Below, one piece after another: positions 1-11,728 of a DNA stretch of 64,000 nt (position 1 is the first letter of the stretch; each line of letters begins with the position of its first letter). The translations under genes were made by a program, and so were the position numbers. The notes below the pieces were generated by a model. That model searched no databases and had not been told where the DNA came from. It saw nothing but the letters and a program-made list of their open reading frames with translations. The stretch comes from Polyporus tsugae (Eukaryota > Basidiomycota > Agaricomycetes > Polyporales > Polyporaceae): positions 1,681,501 through 1,745,500 of the forward strand of contig JAHRBS010000014.1 in NCBI GenBank assembly GCA_024305745.1, given 5' to 3'.

Positions 1-3000
1 GAGAGAGGGAGAGAGGGAAGGTCGGGCTCCACACGTTGAGTGTCGTGCGGAGGCACGGGTCAGGTCCAGGGTATAATCGTGGGTAGCCAAAGGTGAAGAG
101 CCTCCGCACGACTGCAAAGGCCCATTATCACCGAACACGAGGGACCTCATGGACTCCCCGAGGAGCCGAGTCGTCGACGGAAGTACAAGGTTGGACAATC
201 GCAGGACAACATGAATGAGCGGCTAGAATGCGCGCGGACATACGCCCGTGAATAGAGACGGCCTTCTGGTGCGCAATGAGGAGGCGTGACGGATCTAGGC
301 GAGCTGGAAGCAGGGCAGACACAAGTCGAGGACCGAAAGGGGGCGAACGCTTGCGATGACCGAGAAAGGCAATCCCTTTCACGATTGTCACAGTGTCGAG
401 CAAGCTCTACAAGGCACAGTGTCAGGCGACATGGATAGGCGAGGTAAACTGATAAACTGCAAGCTTACCTACGACCCTCTAGGGCAGCGTACCACAGAGC
501 TGGACTGGCTTGCAGGTATATGGCAGCTTCAAACTCCATGCATGACGTCCTAGCACGAGTACGGCGGCGGCCATTGACAGCGGGCCGTCTTGTCTCGAGT
601 CCCCATCTTCGTCGAGGTGTAGAGTGTGAATGAAAAGGGGGGCCGAGGACATCTCATCCGCGGTGCCGACACGGATCGATGACGACGATGTGTGCCTCGA
701 GATCGTGTCAGGCCTGAGGCCTAGGTCTGAGGGATGAGGAGAAGGTGTGTTCAGCACTAGCGCCCAGTACTGTTGGATTAAGCGCTCGTCACCTGCCAGC
801 AGAACTGGCAGTGGCAGTGGCGATTCGGACAGCGACAACCACGTTCCACTTCCTGTCCACACAAGCAAGCTCTCAACTCTATCTTGACGGTTAACCGCAA
901 GCTTTAATTTTCGGGGAACACATGGATACCGGATGGGGAGGCGCAGCATGGAAGCCTGAGGGTGAATGAGGTGCGTGTTGTTGGATGACTGTCATTCGGC
1001 GCTAGCTCACAGTAGTGGTGGCATACACCGTGCACGACAGACGAAGAGCTTGGCGAGAGGCAGCGACGTTGCACAATTCGCGAGTCAATACAGAGACGCC
1101 ATACCATCATGGTACTGAACAATCCTCTGAGACTTTTGTCGTGCGCCCATCGGGGCCGAACCGTTCCTCACTTCACGCACCTCGGAGAACGCGGGTGGCG
1201 TGGCCGCCACAGGAAGTCCAAAAGACTGTTGAGAAATCAAGTCCCACAGAGTGTGACCCGTCTCCAGAGAAGAATCGTGAGTCACAACCTCCCCGCTTGC
1301 TTTCCAAATATTGAGTCGCAATAGGCTAACTGACCTGATAACTGTAGACGATCCGCTTTCTCCCCGTAGGGGCGCTCTGCTGACGCTACGTATACCCTTG
1401 ACTGATGACCCAGGGCTGCCAACTGTTGCTCAGGTAGGGCGAGAAACCAATGCGACATTTATCCGGCGCACAAGCTGACGGTATTTTGTGCCTGCGCTTC
1501 TCAGTCCTTCCTGTCAAGTTGTTGGGTGTTGGCATGAGAAACACAGAACTGGTGGTGGTGTATGTTTTCGGTAGGATTTTGTTGTTCGGCTTAGTCTTAT
1601 ACGGCGTATTACAGATGGGGCAATGCTTGCATTAGCTCCCTTCATCCTCCTCAAGAAGAAAGGGAAGTCAACTCAAGCGTTCACTCAGATATACGCGGCT
1701 TAGTATTTCGATAAGCTTGTCCAAGCTCATCCGAAAATCCGCCTGTCGCAAGGCTGGCGGAGGAGGGGGAAAGACGATTCTAGTGCGCTCTTCATTCAAT
1801 GTCGTTTGACGTGGACCTCATGACCTCATTGGGCCTAGCAAGGCTGCTTAGACTCTGTGCCGGTCGGAGTTGGTGCTTCACGAATCACTCGTGTCGTTAT
1901 CTTATAGCCCACCGCTCTTCAGCCACGTCCGGTTTGCCATATTCCCACCAAAAGTGATGTCCCTGAGGCACGAAGACCGCGAGGTACGTCGATCCCCGAT
2001 CATCTTAGAAGCTGGTCATTAAGCTTTGCTTAGGTACAGTCGCCGTAAGTTCTCAGACGCAACGATGTGTGGGAAGCTTAAGACTCGCCGCAGGACCGTC
2101 CAAGAAAATAGGAAGGCTGCGGCACCGCGTTCATGCCTCATCCCCCGCCCCAGCCTGAGGGCGATAAGGCGGACGCGCAATCTGTGGCTGAGCACTACGG
2201 TGCTACCCTCACCAAGCGGCGGAGGCTCAGTCTTTACGGCGTCTGCCCGCCACGACCTATGTCCATGCTTGCCTCTCACCGTGACTGATTTGGAAGGATA
2301 GCCTTTCAACGTCTAGGCCAACGGTGCAGCAGGTGCAAATTTAAAGCCAGTCTGCGCACCTGTACGCTATACAGAGCCCGAGGGTCAGTCTCGTGTCTGG
2401 TCGTGTGGGGTGAGACAGGTAAGGACCGCTCGAATCTTCTAAGCGCCCATAATCTGATGGGGTCTCGTAGACAATAGCGTATCCACTTCGCGTGCCACCA
2501 ACACGAAGACAATAAGTTTCGTGCGTACATATACCATCCATATTTCTAAAACGCCTTCACGCTGCCTCTGTACTCAACCATCATCCCTCTGTAGTAGCAG
2601 CCGCTGCCGAATCCACTTACTCTCATCCGGCATAATCCCTTGTCGACGTTGTTGACTTACTGGCACCGCACCTCATTATCCCCTAGGCAACCTCAACATA
2701 TCTCCCAGCTCCGATGTCTTTCTTCCAAACCGCCAGTCCTCTTGTTTTCTCGCTCTCGCGTCTCGAGGAGAACACACAGCGTCCGAAACCTGCGCCTCCT
2801 CTTGGCGCCTGTTTTCTAAGACAACAACTTGGCGACATTGTTTTTCTGCTCAGTGCTCCCTGTCTCTGATTCATCATGTGGTGCGACCACGGCATCTCCT
2901 CATCTTCGGCAACAGGACAGCGGCCCGGGGGCGTTTGGGAACGTGCCCTCGTGCGATCTCGGAGTCAAAGGGGAATCCCATTCCGGCAGCCTATCGACTT

Positions 3001-3482
3001 TCCTTCTGTGGGCTCTCCTTTGACCCTCATTTTAGCATAGGCCTGGGAAACTGACACGGTTAATTCTACGCAGAATCTATGATTTTCCCTGGTGACTGGG
3101 GCGGCATGTGTCGCCATCAGCTGGACTTTCCCCTTGCGGCACGAGTACAAGGTATCGTCCGTTTTAGGAAATACGAAATGAACGCCCGAATGAAGGCTCG
3201 CGCTGCGTCTAACATGGATGAACTCGCTAGCCGACTACAAGGGGGGACCCCAATCCGTGAACGAGCAGGTACGCGTAGGATCATCGGAGGATGGATTAAA
3301 GTAGCCAGGTCGTGGAGAACCTCCCGTTAGCAGTTGCTCCTCCGCTGCACATCCCGAGTCCCCCACCTCCCAGGGTCCTTCGACGGCCGCTCGTCCTCGC
3401 TTCTCCTCCATCTACCCGCTCTTGTACTGTGTACACGGTAGCTGCCTTTGAATACACTTGGTCTCAACCCCTCATCCGCACC
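1..3482. other. No convincing gene; 5' flank of R1
   Basis: Open stretches here are short, overlap on both strands and show no family signature. The best is a 156-codon minus-strand frame listed separately at 479-949. The first 20 bases are a GA-rich run. The segment just before 3483 is pyrimidine-rich, which fits a fungal promoter or 5' UTR for receptor R1, but I see no clear TATA box. I found no tRNA, transposase or CaaX-ending short frame. Confidence 0.5.
479..949 (-). CDS. Hypothetical ORF, possibly a gene remnant
   Basis: An ATG-initiated 156-codon open frame. It carries a run of the kind 'W-L-S-L-S-E-S-P-L-P-L-P-V-L-L', loosely like the '...LERSGSAPL...' stretch of basidiomycete F-box/LRR proteins, but too short and unsupported for assignment. 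There is no F-box at the N terminus, and no exon continuing it could be identified. It may be a chance ORF or the middle exon of a decayed gene. Confidence 0.18.
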   Translation of the reverse strand: MLRLPIRYPCVPRKLKLAVNRQDRVESLLVWTGSGTWLSLSESPLPLPVLLAGDERLIQQYWALVLNTPSPHPSDLGLRPDTISRHTSSSSIRVGTADEMSSAPLFIHTLHLDEDGDSRQDGPLSMAAAVLVLGRHAWSLKLPYTCKPVQLCGTLP

Positions 3483-5004
3483 ATGAGTCTCGCGACTACC
3501 GAATCAATTGTCACCGGATCGTTCTCACTATTCGGTGCTTGCTTGATCAGTGTTCCCCTCTACTGGCATTTGGAAGGTGAGCATCCGTCCTCATAGTCCT
3601 CAATCGGGTGGGGTAGCTGAACACCGGCGCACAGCATGGAACGTCGGTTGCGTTTTGTACATTTTCTGGATCGGTCTCCTCTGTCTCTTCAACGGTGTCA
3701 ACTACTTGGTGTGGAGGGACTCAGCAATTAACTTCGCTCCGCGGTGGTGCGACTTCTGTGAGTACATCGGTTTCTTAGACAATCAGCGAGGTTGTTGACT
3801 CGACCTTTAACCGTGAAGACATCCGTTTCTACATCGGTTCATCCATTGGCGTTGTATGCGCGTCTCTGGTCATCAACCGCCGTCTATACCACATCGCCAA
3901 CGTCTCCGCGGTGTCGATCAGTCGCGCGGACAAGCGGCGAAACATTATCACCGATCTCTTAATTGGGCTCGGTATTCCCCTCCTTGCTATCGCAGTTTGT
4001 ACGTGTGATCCCCTTGTCCCCTCCCTGAACATCAGCTGACTGGTTCGATAGACTGGTTTTACCAGGGCCACCGCTTCGATATCCTCGAGGGCATGGGATG
4101 CCTGGAGGCGTACCCCAACACATGGCTGGCCCTCATCCTCTACTTCCTCTGGCCCATCCCCATCGGTCTCGTCTCCGCGACGTACTGCATCCTCACTCTC
4201 CGCGCCTTCTTTAAACGTCGCCGGCAGTTCAATGAGCTGATGGCCTCCAACAAGAACCTCACCTTCAACCGCTACTTCCGCCTGATGGGCCTCGCGGCCA
4301 TCGAGGTGATGTTCACCATCCCCCTGACCGTCTACAACATCGTTTCGAACTTTGAGCAAGACCCGTACCCGTGGCGCGGCTTCGCGGACCTCCACTCCGG
4401 TTTCGGCCGGGTCGACCAGGTCGCCGCCATCGCCTGGCGCCAGGACGCGCAGGTCGTATCCATCATGCGCTTCCGGCAGTGGGTCCCCATCGCGTGCGCC
4501 ATCGTGTTCTTCCTCTTCTTCGGGCTCGCCGAGGAGGCGCGCAAGCACTACAAGCTTGCGCTCTCGTCCGTCGCGAAGCGCGTCGGCATCACCTCCTTCG
4601 ACCGCAGCATGTCGACCGGCTTCACCTCCGCCGCGTCCGGGTCGGGCTTCGGCAAGGTCACAATCCCTACGTTCATCCAGCCCAACGGGACGCTGCGCCG
4701 CGGCTCGATGGACAGCTTCTCAGACAAGCTGTCGACAAACATCTCCATCAACGAGGTCGACGAGAAGGCTGCTTACTCCCCCGGAGGGTCTGTAGGCTCA
4801 GGCACATGCATCTCGTCGCCGACCGACGAGAAGACCGAGAAGAAGACGCTCCCCTCCTCCCCTGTCAGCCTGTCCGTACCGACCCTCAACTTCCCAAAGC
4901 CGCCCCGCGCATATCGCCCGTCGTCGCCCACATCCTCGCATCACGACCGCGACGCCGACGTGCCGTCATCGCCACGCCCGCACTCCACCATCGACATGGT
5001 ATGA
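3483..5004 (+). CDS. STE3: STE3-type pheromone receptor R1
   Basis: Seven-transmembrane class D GPCR of the plasma membrane that senses lipopeptide mating pheromones and signals through a heterotrimeric G protein. My model has four exons: 3483-3576, 3635-3757, 3819-3998 and 4052-5004, with GT/AG borders and an unbroken 449-residue frame. TM1 begins after the N-terminal MSLATTES. The hallmark 'WNVGCVLYIFWIG' follows intron 1, 'FYQGHRFDI' opens the loop after TM4, and 'FNRYFRLMGL' precedes TM6. A Ser/Pro-rich cytoplasmic tail of roughly 170 residues ends in 'HSTIDMV'. The start is the first ATG before TM1. It lies in tandem with R2 and shares all three intron positions with it. No pheromone gene is adjacent, so it may be a non-mating receptor-like paralogue (inference). 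Confidence 0.93.
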
Positions 5005-5182
5005 GCCAGTCACACCAATCAGTTATACCTCGCGAAAACCCACCTAGTCATCATCTCCGTTTCCCCTTCCGCTGCGTTTCCCAATCTCCCAACTCATCAT
5101 CTGCGTCTCCGTTCGGATTCTGGTTCTTCGGTCGCCGTGCCTCCAGGCACTACTGTATTGTTAGCACCACTGCATACCCGTA

Positions 5183-5260
5183 CCCGTCCGGCCCTTACAC
5201 CCACTCTACCCGTCCGGCCCTTACACCCACTCTACCCGTCCGGCCCTTACACCCACTCTA
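5183..5260. repeat. 26-bp tandem repeat, three copies
   Basis: Three perfect head-to-tail copies of a 26-bp unit beginning CCCGTCCGGCCCTTACACCC, at 5183-5208, 5209-5234 and 5235-5260. They lie about 180 bp beyond the R1 stop codon, probably in its 3' UTR. Confidence 0.9.
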
Positions 5261-6431
5261 CTTACCCCAAGACGCTCGTTTCGCCGCCCCGTCGCGGTTA
5301 ATCGTATTCTTATCGTGTATTTTTGTACGTTGTAGAGTCGTGTCTGTGTTCCTTGCCTGTGCACCCAATAGAATGCTATTGGACCCCAACTTGAGCTTAA
5401 TTCGTGTGACACACCGGCCGCCGGCAGACTCCGGATCCGACGTGCTGTTTGGCATCGGCTGTGCAAATGAGCGCCTTCTTTCCTTCTTCCAAGGCTGAGG
5501 CGCACGGCCTCGGCCAAGATCTGGAAGACTCGGGGATGGCGGCACTGGGCAGTATGTTATCATCGTATCTTTCGAATAACCGCATACTTACGCATTTCAC
5601 AAGGTTTCACGAATATGCCTGCAAGTTACGTTGACGATCGTAGCCGGACGATTCGATCTTATCGACTGCGGCGGTTGACCAAGACCAACTTGAACTTTAT
5701 GAACAGTACGTGATCCCCGGAGGTCACATTCGCAACTGCAGCTGCATCCACGGACGGGCCCTAAAACAGGACGGACACAAGCACTATGCACATGTGTAGG
5801 ACTTCTGCTTGTACCCTCGAATGGTCGCTGACCGCTACTTTGCGCGGTAGGCCTTGAACGAACGAGGGGCGTTGGCTTGGTACCCCTATGTACCTGGGAT
5901 CAGTGAGCTTCGGTCTTCCCCGTCTTTGGTGTCTTTCCTGTTAAAGACAGTCCAGTTCTCTGGGAAAGCCAATATTCCGAACCAACGGTCATGCACGCGG
6001 AACGTCGACGCTCGAAAGCGCACGGTAAATTTACCATCAACGTTGAAGCGGAGTCATTCCAAACGGAGAGTGCCTCGACTCTGATTACCTCCGGATCCGG
6101 AATTTCCTTGTACCATCTTGCTCCGTAGCTCCCAGACGCCAGCTCGCGGCGCACTTATAGGCACTTATGCCCAACGTGTGCCGGATAACCTGGCTGGTCT
6201 TCTTTCCTTTCGCGGACCGGCACAAGGCAGGGACCCGATCAAGCTCAACCAAGAACGAGGCTGTAGCAGTACTCGAAGAAGGTGTCAAAATTGCCACTGC
6301 GGTAGTCCATCGATGGTCGTGAGGACTTGCAAAGCCAGCCGAACACAAACAGGGATCCACAGGAATACGCGAAACATACTTAAGTATCGACCACCAGTGG
6401 AGACTTGTGAGCGACTCGGTCTCGCACCTGC

Positions 6432-6517
6432 ACGTCGTTCTGCGTCCCTCCCTCCCCTCCCAGTCGCTCTGCGTCCCTTCCCTCCCAGTCGTTCTGCGTC
6501 CCTCTCTACCCTCCTTG
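6432..6517. repeat. Imperfect CT-rich repeats upstream of R2
   Basis: About three imperfect copies of a 25-27-bp pyrimidine-rich unit with core GTCGTTCTGCGTCCCTCC, ending about 65 bp before the R2 start codon. Pyrimidine-rich tracts are common in front of transcription starts in filamentous fungi. The copies look like slippage duplications in the 5' UTR or core promoter. Confidence 0.6.
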
Positions 6518-6583
6518 TCGTCCCTGTATCCCTCACCCTCCTTTTGTTCCTTCGACCATCCACCAATACAATTTCAGCTCAGC

Positions 6584-8158
6584 ATGGCGCTCTCCTGGCA
6601 TAGTCAAGTCGACATTATTGCCGCATTCTCGTTTCTGGGATTCATCTTGATCAGTATCCCTATCTACTGGCACTGCGTAGGTATGTAACGGCCCCCAGCC
6701 TCCTTTGGGAAACGCTTGGACTAACGTGTGCATATGTAGCTTGGAACGTTGGATGTGTTCTCTACATCTTCTGGGTTGGGGGGCAGTGTCTCTTCCACGC
6801 TATCAACGTGCTCGTCTGGAAGGATAACGTGATCAACTCCGCCCCGGTGTGGTGCGATATCTGTGAGTCCGTTCAGAGCCGTTCGCCGTAACCTACATGC
6901 TGAGGATGAAATCTGCAGTCATTCGCTTCTACATCGGTGCGTCCATCGGTGTGTGCAGCGCGTCCCTCGTCATCAACCGCCGCCTATATCATATCTCCAC
7001 TGTTTCCACCGTGTCCATCACGCGTGCGGACAAGTGGCGGAAAGTCATCATAGATCTCTTGATTGGCCTTGGTATCCCCGTTCTCGCCATGGTAGTCTGT
7101 GGGTCCACTCCGCGTTCCAGTGTCTTTCCGTTTTTTCTGACTTCGTGTGCAGTTTGGTTCTACCAGGGCCACCGTTTCGACCTCATCGAGGGCGTCGGCT
7201 GCATCGAGGCCTACCCAAACACCTGGCTCGCCATCATCCTCTACTTTATCTGGCCGCTCGCTATCGGCCTCGTCTCCGCCATCTACTGCATCCTCACGCT
7301 CAAATCGTTCTTAAACCACCGCAAGGGGTTCAGCGAGCTCATGGCCTCCAACGAGCACCTCACCTTCAACCGCTACTTCCGCTTGATGGGCCTCGCGGCT
7401 GTCGAGGTGATGTTCACCATCCCCCTAACCATCTACAACATCGTCTCGAACTTCAAGCAAGACCCGTACCCGTGGCGCGGCTTTGCGGACCTGCACTCCG
7501 GTTTCGGCCGCGTCGACCAGTATCCGGCTGTCATCTGGCGTGCGAACCCGCAGGTCGTGTCGATCATTAACTTCCGGCTATGGGCACCTATTGCGTGTGC
7601 GCTCACGTTCTTCTTGTTCTTCGGACTCGCGGAGGAGGCCCGCAAGCACTACAGGATAGTGGCCTCGGCCGTCGCGCAGAGGATGGGTGTTAGCACCGCG
7701 GACCGCAGCACCGACTTCGCCTCCTCAGCGTACGTGCTATCCCTGCTTGTCTGTCCGCATCGTTACGAAAGCTCATCACAATGTCCTGCATGCTATATAG
7801 GTCGAAGACTGGCAGTCCCGGTCGCGCAACAATCCCCACCTTCGTCAACCGCGCCACTCGTCGTAACTCATTGGACAGCTTCTACTCTGACGAGCTGTCT
7901 ATGAGCGATTCCGCCATTGGCCTTGATAACAAGGCATCATGTTCGCTGTCAGGTCGCTCTACGAGCTCGAGCTCGTTCCTAGAAGAGGCGCAGGACAGCA
8001 TCCCGGCCCCGATCGTTCCACCTGTTCCTCTCCTGCCACCTCTCCCGCACGTCGCCTTTCAGAAGCCGCCGGCTGCATACAGTCCAACGTATTCCCAACG
8101 CGTTACGGAAGCTCGAGGCATGCTGGCGTCAACCACTGCGGACTCGAACATGGTCTAA
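6584..8158 (+). CDS. STE3: STE3-type pheromone receptor R2
   Basis: Same family and role as R1. Exons by eye: 6584-6680, 6740-6862, 6919-7098, 7153-7729 and 7801-8158, giving an unbroken 444-residue frame. The first three introns sit exactly where R1 has them; intron 4, in the C-terminal tail, is absent from R1. Visible landmarks are 'WNVGCVLYIFWVG' after intron 1, 'RFYIGASIG' at TM3, 'FYQGHRFDL', 'FNRYFRLMGLA' and 'FFGLAEEARKHY' at the end of TM7. The tail is Ser/Pro-rich. R2 is clearly a close duplicate of R1, with the loops and membrane segments better conserved than the tail. No adjacent pheromone gene. Confidence 0.93.
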
Positions 8159-8511
8159 CTCGGAGGGCCCAACGCACGCTTAAGGCTGCACACATCTTCA
8201 CGACCTCAACAACCCCAAAGGTAACGCTGTACTTAATCCATATGTATCCTTAGCTACCGCCCGAGATATGGGACTGGTTGTCTGTATCGCTACAATTTAC
8301 TGTTATACATACATTCCAATCACGATCTTCCATTTTTGGATCCTAACGGTGTGCTTCAACGTCTCCTCGACTACGGTCCGCGAAAAACAGCTCGGGATAC
8401 CACTCCGTGACTGGCGGACGGCTCCTGCTCAGGTCAACGTTTAGACGACGACGGATCGACTCTGTCAAGTGACTTGCCTCTGATGACCGGGAACCCCCCG
8501 ACGGCAGTACG
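8159..8511. other. Convergent intergenic spacer R2/Fb1
   Basis: About 350 bp between the stop codons of R2 (+) and Fb1 (-), holding the two converging 3' UTRs. No other structure was seen. Confidence 0.5.
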
Positions 8512-10185
8512 TCAGAACTGATCCTCCCAAAACTTGTCAGTGGGCAGTCCAGGTCTATCGACCGTGTGCGGAATATTCTCAAGGTCCACGGCGACGACGC
8601 GGTGGGGGGTGGTCAGGAAGCATCGGCCCCATGCAATCGTGACTCGACGGAGCGTTGGGATCTTCTCTAGGAAGTACCGCAGGCGACCTTCCATGTCCTC
8701 GCCAGACAACGCGTCGATGATGTAACAGTACGAGCCCGGCTTTCTCGGACTGTCACATTCGGGAAGGCTCGGCCACCTGGAAGGATCCGGCTCGGGCCCA
8801 AATTGCGACACGCATTTGATCTCGACTTGCAAAGAGACTATGGGGAGACCCTGTAGCGTGGTTCCGACGCCATCCTACGCGACTCGGATAATACGCGGCC
8901 GGGAAACGTGGGTGAGACAACGATCTACACAAAGGATTGAAATGCCGAAACGCACGAGGTATGATTTGACATCGAATGGCAGGTCGGTGACATCGGGGCG
9001 CAGTTCGAGGGACGGAAGCGATAGGAAGTCCTCGACCCGCTGGGAGAAGAGCGCAGCGATGTAATCGACATGCGCGGGACGTACGGCCAGGCGAAAGAGA
9101 GACGGACGGGCATCCGCGAAGATAGCGCAGATGGCCGAGACTTCCCCTTCCAAGGTCCCTCCCCATGCGGTGAGGTGCAAGTTGGTGACCGGACACGTAA
9201 GGCCAGTCATGTATGCATCCGAGGTCACTGCCTTGAAGTGCTCCAGCGTGGGCCAGGATCCGCGGGCAAATTGGTCTTCCCTGTTATGCCACCGAATTTC
9301 CTCAATCGATTTTCCCCGCACAATCGCCTGCGAAAGGTTGTGGGTGGGCGTGGAAGAAACCCCCCACGGGCATAGCGTGTAGTCGAAGTGGAGAACGCGG
9401 AGAGAGGGGAAGGCCGTGATGTATGGACGGACTATGGGCATGCAAAATTGGTAGACCGTTAGGTGGGTGAGACGAGGATAGACGTGTATCGTCGAGCATC
9501 CGTACACCGTGAAGCGGCCGACGAGGAAAATCGACTCCAATGTCGACGCAAAGGAGGAGAAGAGCCATAGGGGATCCAGATTCCGGTTGTAACCCAGATG
9601 CTGCAGTCCCTTCCCACCGGGCCCCATTGGGAGCGAAAGTTTCACCGCCTTCAACGGGGACCGCATATTCTTCAGAAGCTTGACGTAGGAAAATTTCCCT
9701 GCGATACCGTATGTATCTATGTCGAGGCTCTGGACGCCGGTGAGCTCTGCAAATGCGGGGAGAATCCGTGGCGTAGAGAGGACAAAATGCTCGAACCGAT
9801 GAAGGCAAAGGCATTGAAGTGTGGTGATATGTCCTAGAACCCCCGTCAAAAGGTCCGCCACGGGTTCTGAGAGTGTGACGGAGGAGAAAAGGAGGCTAGG
9901 GCATTGAGATAGTAGTAGGGGAAAGCGGCGATGCTGATCGGAGAGCATGAATCGGCAGAAAGACTCGATCGTTTCTTCGCAGCCCAAGGAGATATGTCGA
10001 GGAGTGAGAAGGAGAGAAGCGCATTCAATGCGGAGGAACTTGCAAGTTTGGGTCATGCTCGAGACGTCCCCAAAACGGTGCCATTGGGCCAGTAAGCGCG
10101 ACACCAGGAGAAGGATCTCGTAGTTCACTTCCATTCCGTAGGTATCGCGTCCGCAACTGGGAAACAAAGGGACATCAGACATCAT
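8512..10185 (-). CDS. F-box-like protein Fb1
   Basis: Predicted substrate adaptor of the SCF ubiquitin ligase type. Exon 1 is 10185-8956 and exon 2 is 8850-8512, an intact 522-residue frame. The start is the ATG of 'MMSDVPL', shared with paralogue Fb2; the frame stays open upstream but without a conserved ATG. The N-terminal 'YEILLLVSRLLAQ...TCKFLRIECASLLL' has F-box spacing (L-x-I-hydrophobic helix, then T-C-x-x-L). The remainder is irregular leucine-rich, without clean LRRs. The donor is GTGCGT after '...DVKSYL' and exon 2 begins 'GLPIVSLQVEIKC'. The C-terminal block 'DALSGEDMEGRLRYFLEKI' and 'TIAWGRC' is nearly invariant among the four paralogues in this window. Target unknown. Any link to mating is only positional. 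Confidence 0.8.
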
Positions 10186-11025
10186 TTGGTGCCACATTTC
10201 TTCGGGCTTGGTGAACACACCTTTTAGCAGGTCATGCGACCGATTCAGTTGTGATCTACGTGGTCGCCGGCAGAGAGCCAAGCAGGTCAATTATTTGAGG
10301 GTGGCACTGGCCGCGCATGTGCAATCACAAGTTCCCAAGCCTAGTGAGGAAAATTGAATACCTGATGAGACAAGATGAACGACTTACCGCTAGAAGGAGT
10401 ATTCCTTCGAGCTCTACCTTGGATGAGGGCCCAAGCCTCTCCAGAGTCTCGACGACCCACTCGGCGAGAGTCGAGAGATCGCAGAAATTCAACTTCAACG
10501 CCGGATAGTTCGGCCCGCACCGAGGATTCGCGCCCAAACGTGGCTGCCAAGTCTACAGACCGTCTAGCACTCGAGAGTCGAGACGTTATCTAGTTACATA
10601 TTTGACCTCATAGACGCAGTGGCGATGGACGGCATTACCTAGATCACGGATATGAATATGTATGCGGGCCGCGTAATTGGCACACTCTCATGGACTGGTA
10701 CGGGCATCTAACATGTTACTGGGGGTATATTCGCGGACACTCTACGGGACCAGTAACATACACAGGATGCGTCGGCTTCCGTGACAGCCTTCACATGTAC
10801 AAGCTCGAGTGTATCGCAACTCCGAGTCGTCGATGCACATGTCAGAGGAAGGATTGTCTCGCGAAAATAGTCCGGCAGAGCATCCTGACGATCTCCAGAC
10901 AACGTTTTCTCACCTGAGATGTGTTTGAGGTTTGCCGGCAGGTAAAGTATAAGGTAAAGCCGGCGGACCCCCGGAAGAGAACCGACAGTAAAGATATTTG
11001 CCTGATAAGAGAAGGTGCAACGAGG
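10186..11025. other. Fb1 upstream region and H1 3' flank
   Basis: Promoter side of Fb1 and the downstream side of H1. Short overlapping frames only, and no recognisable motif. Confidence 0.4.
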
Positions 11026-11628
11026 TCAGGTCTGAGACAGACTCAAGAAGTTCGATAGACGTACGAGAAACCCTTCCAGTGCGTGCCACTCGATCCATTC
11101 TGTGCATGAGAGATAAACCGTGAGCGTGTCGGGTTGAAAAGCGGCCACATTCCTGTGAAATGTCGTCGTTGCTTCCTCCGTGGACGCGTTAAGCGCAAGC
11201 CGGATAACCAATTTGCGGACCCGAAGTAGCGTGCGGCGACAGATGGAGTACAGTGCGTCGTTCCACCCAGTGAGCGTTTGCAATGCGCTCCATGGTGAGG
11301 GAAAGAAGCTCGTGCAGTCTTCTGGAGGTGCAGACGGGACCTCCCCACAAACCTCGAGCGTAACCACCGCCGGAAACCTTGAGTCGCTGCCCAGGAGGGA
11401 GTACAGAAAGGCCCCGCCGACCACAATGCTTGTAACACGGTTGTGCTCGTTGTTGTCACCAGTCTGATTGCACCAGCGGTCCAGCTCCTGCTCACTGAGG
11501 AGGTCGATGTGGTTGTGGTTGGGGGTTGCGTCGCCAGAGGGCATATATCGAGTACAGGTACTTGTCCACCACTTCCACACATCTAACGTCCAATGTAGAG
11601 GGGTAACGACAAGCAGCAAAGGGTACAC
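11026..11628 (-). CDS. Hypothetical protein H1 (partial model)
   Basis: A 200-codon open frame without an ATG at its 5' end, so at least one upstream exon is missing from my model; it should lie between 11.63 and about 12.1 kb. It is recognisable as a gene because a paralogue (H2, about 35.47-35.94 kb) shares 'TSTCTRYMPSGDAT', 'VTLEVCGE' and the spacing of the following segments. The alternation of short hydrophobic strands resembles the C-terminal half of basidiomycete F-box/LRR proteins, but no F-box was found. Both H copies sit behind an F-box gene of the Fb family (Fb1 and Fb3), suggesting they were duplicated together. Function unknown. Confidence 0.45.
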   Translation of the reverse strand: MYPLLLVVTPLHWTLDVWKWWTSTCTRYMPSGDATPNHNHIDLLSEQELDRWCNQTGDNNEHNRVTSIVVGGAFLYSLLGSDSRFPAVVTLEVCGEVPSAPPEDCTSFFPSPWSALQTLTGWNDALYSICRRTLLRVRKLVIRLALNASTEEATTTFHRNVAAFQPDTLTVYLSCTEWIEWHALEGFLVRLSNFLSLSQT

Positions 11629-11728
11629 GGGGAGGATGGGTTGGTATGCGAGGAGGAGGTGGTACGCGGGGAGGATGATTTGGTACGCAGGGAGGATGGG
11701 TTGGTACGCGGGGAGTTGGGGTATGAGG
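11622..11728. repeat. G-rich minisatellite, about 21-bp units
   Basis: About five degenerate copies of a 21-bp unit of the type GGTACGCGGGGAGGATGGGTT, some interrupted. It is strongly strand-asymmetric, G-rich on the + strand. It lies at the 5' side of H1; the corresponding segment upstream of H2 (about 35.98-36.05 kb) is also G-rich on + but not clearly repeated. Confidence 0.7.

Larger units (their letters stand above)
5005..6583. other. R1-R2 intergenic region
   Basis: Holds the 3' UTR of R1, a 26-bp tandem repeat (5183-5260, listed separately) and the R2 promoter. From about 6410 to 6560 the sequence becomes strongly CT-rich and contains imperfect repeats (listed separately). No short CaaX-terminated frame was found on either strand by eye, so there is no pheromone precursor between the two receptors. 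Confidence 0.5.

Noticed and set aside
3829..4548. Long minus-strand frame (239 codons) opposite R1
   Set aside because: It is the antisense of a strongly coding, GC-biased receptor exon; its composition (Glu/Asp/Arg runs) is the usual shadow, and the sense strand has the complete receptor.
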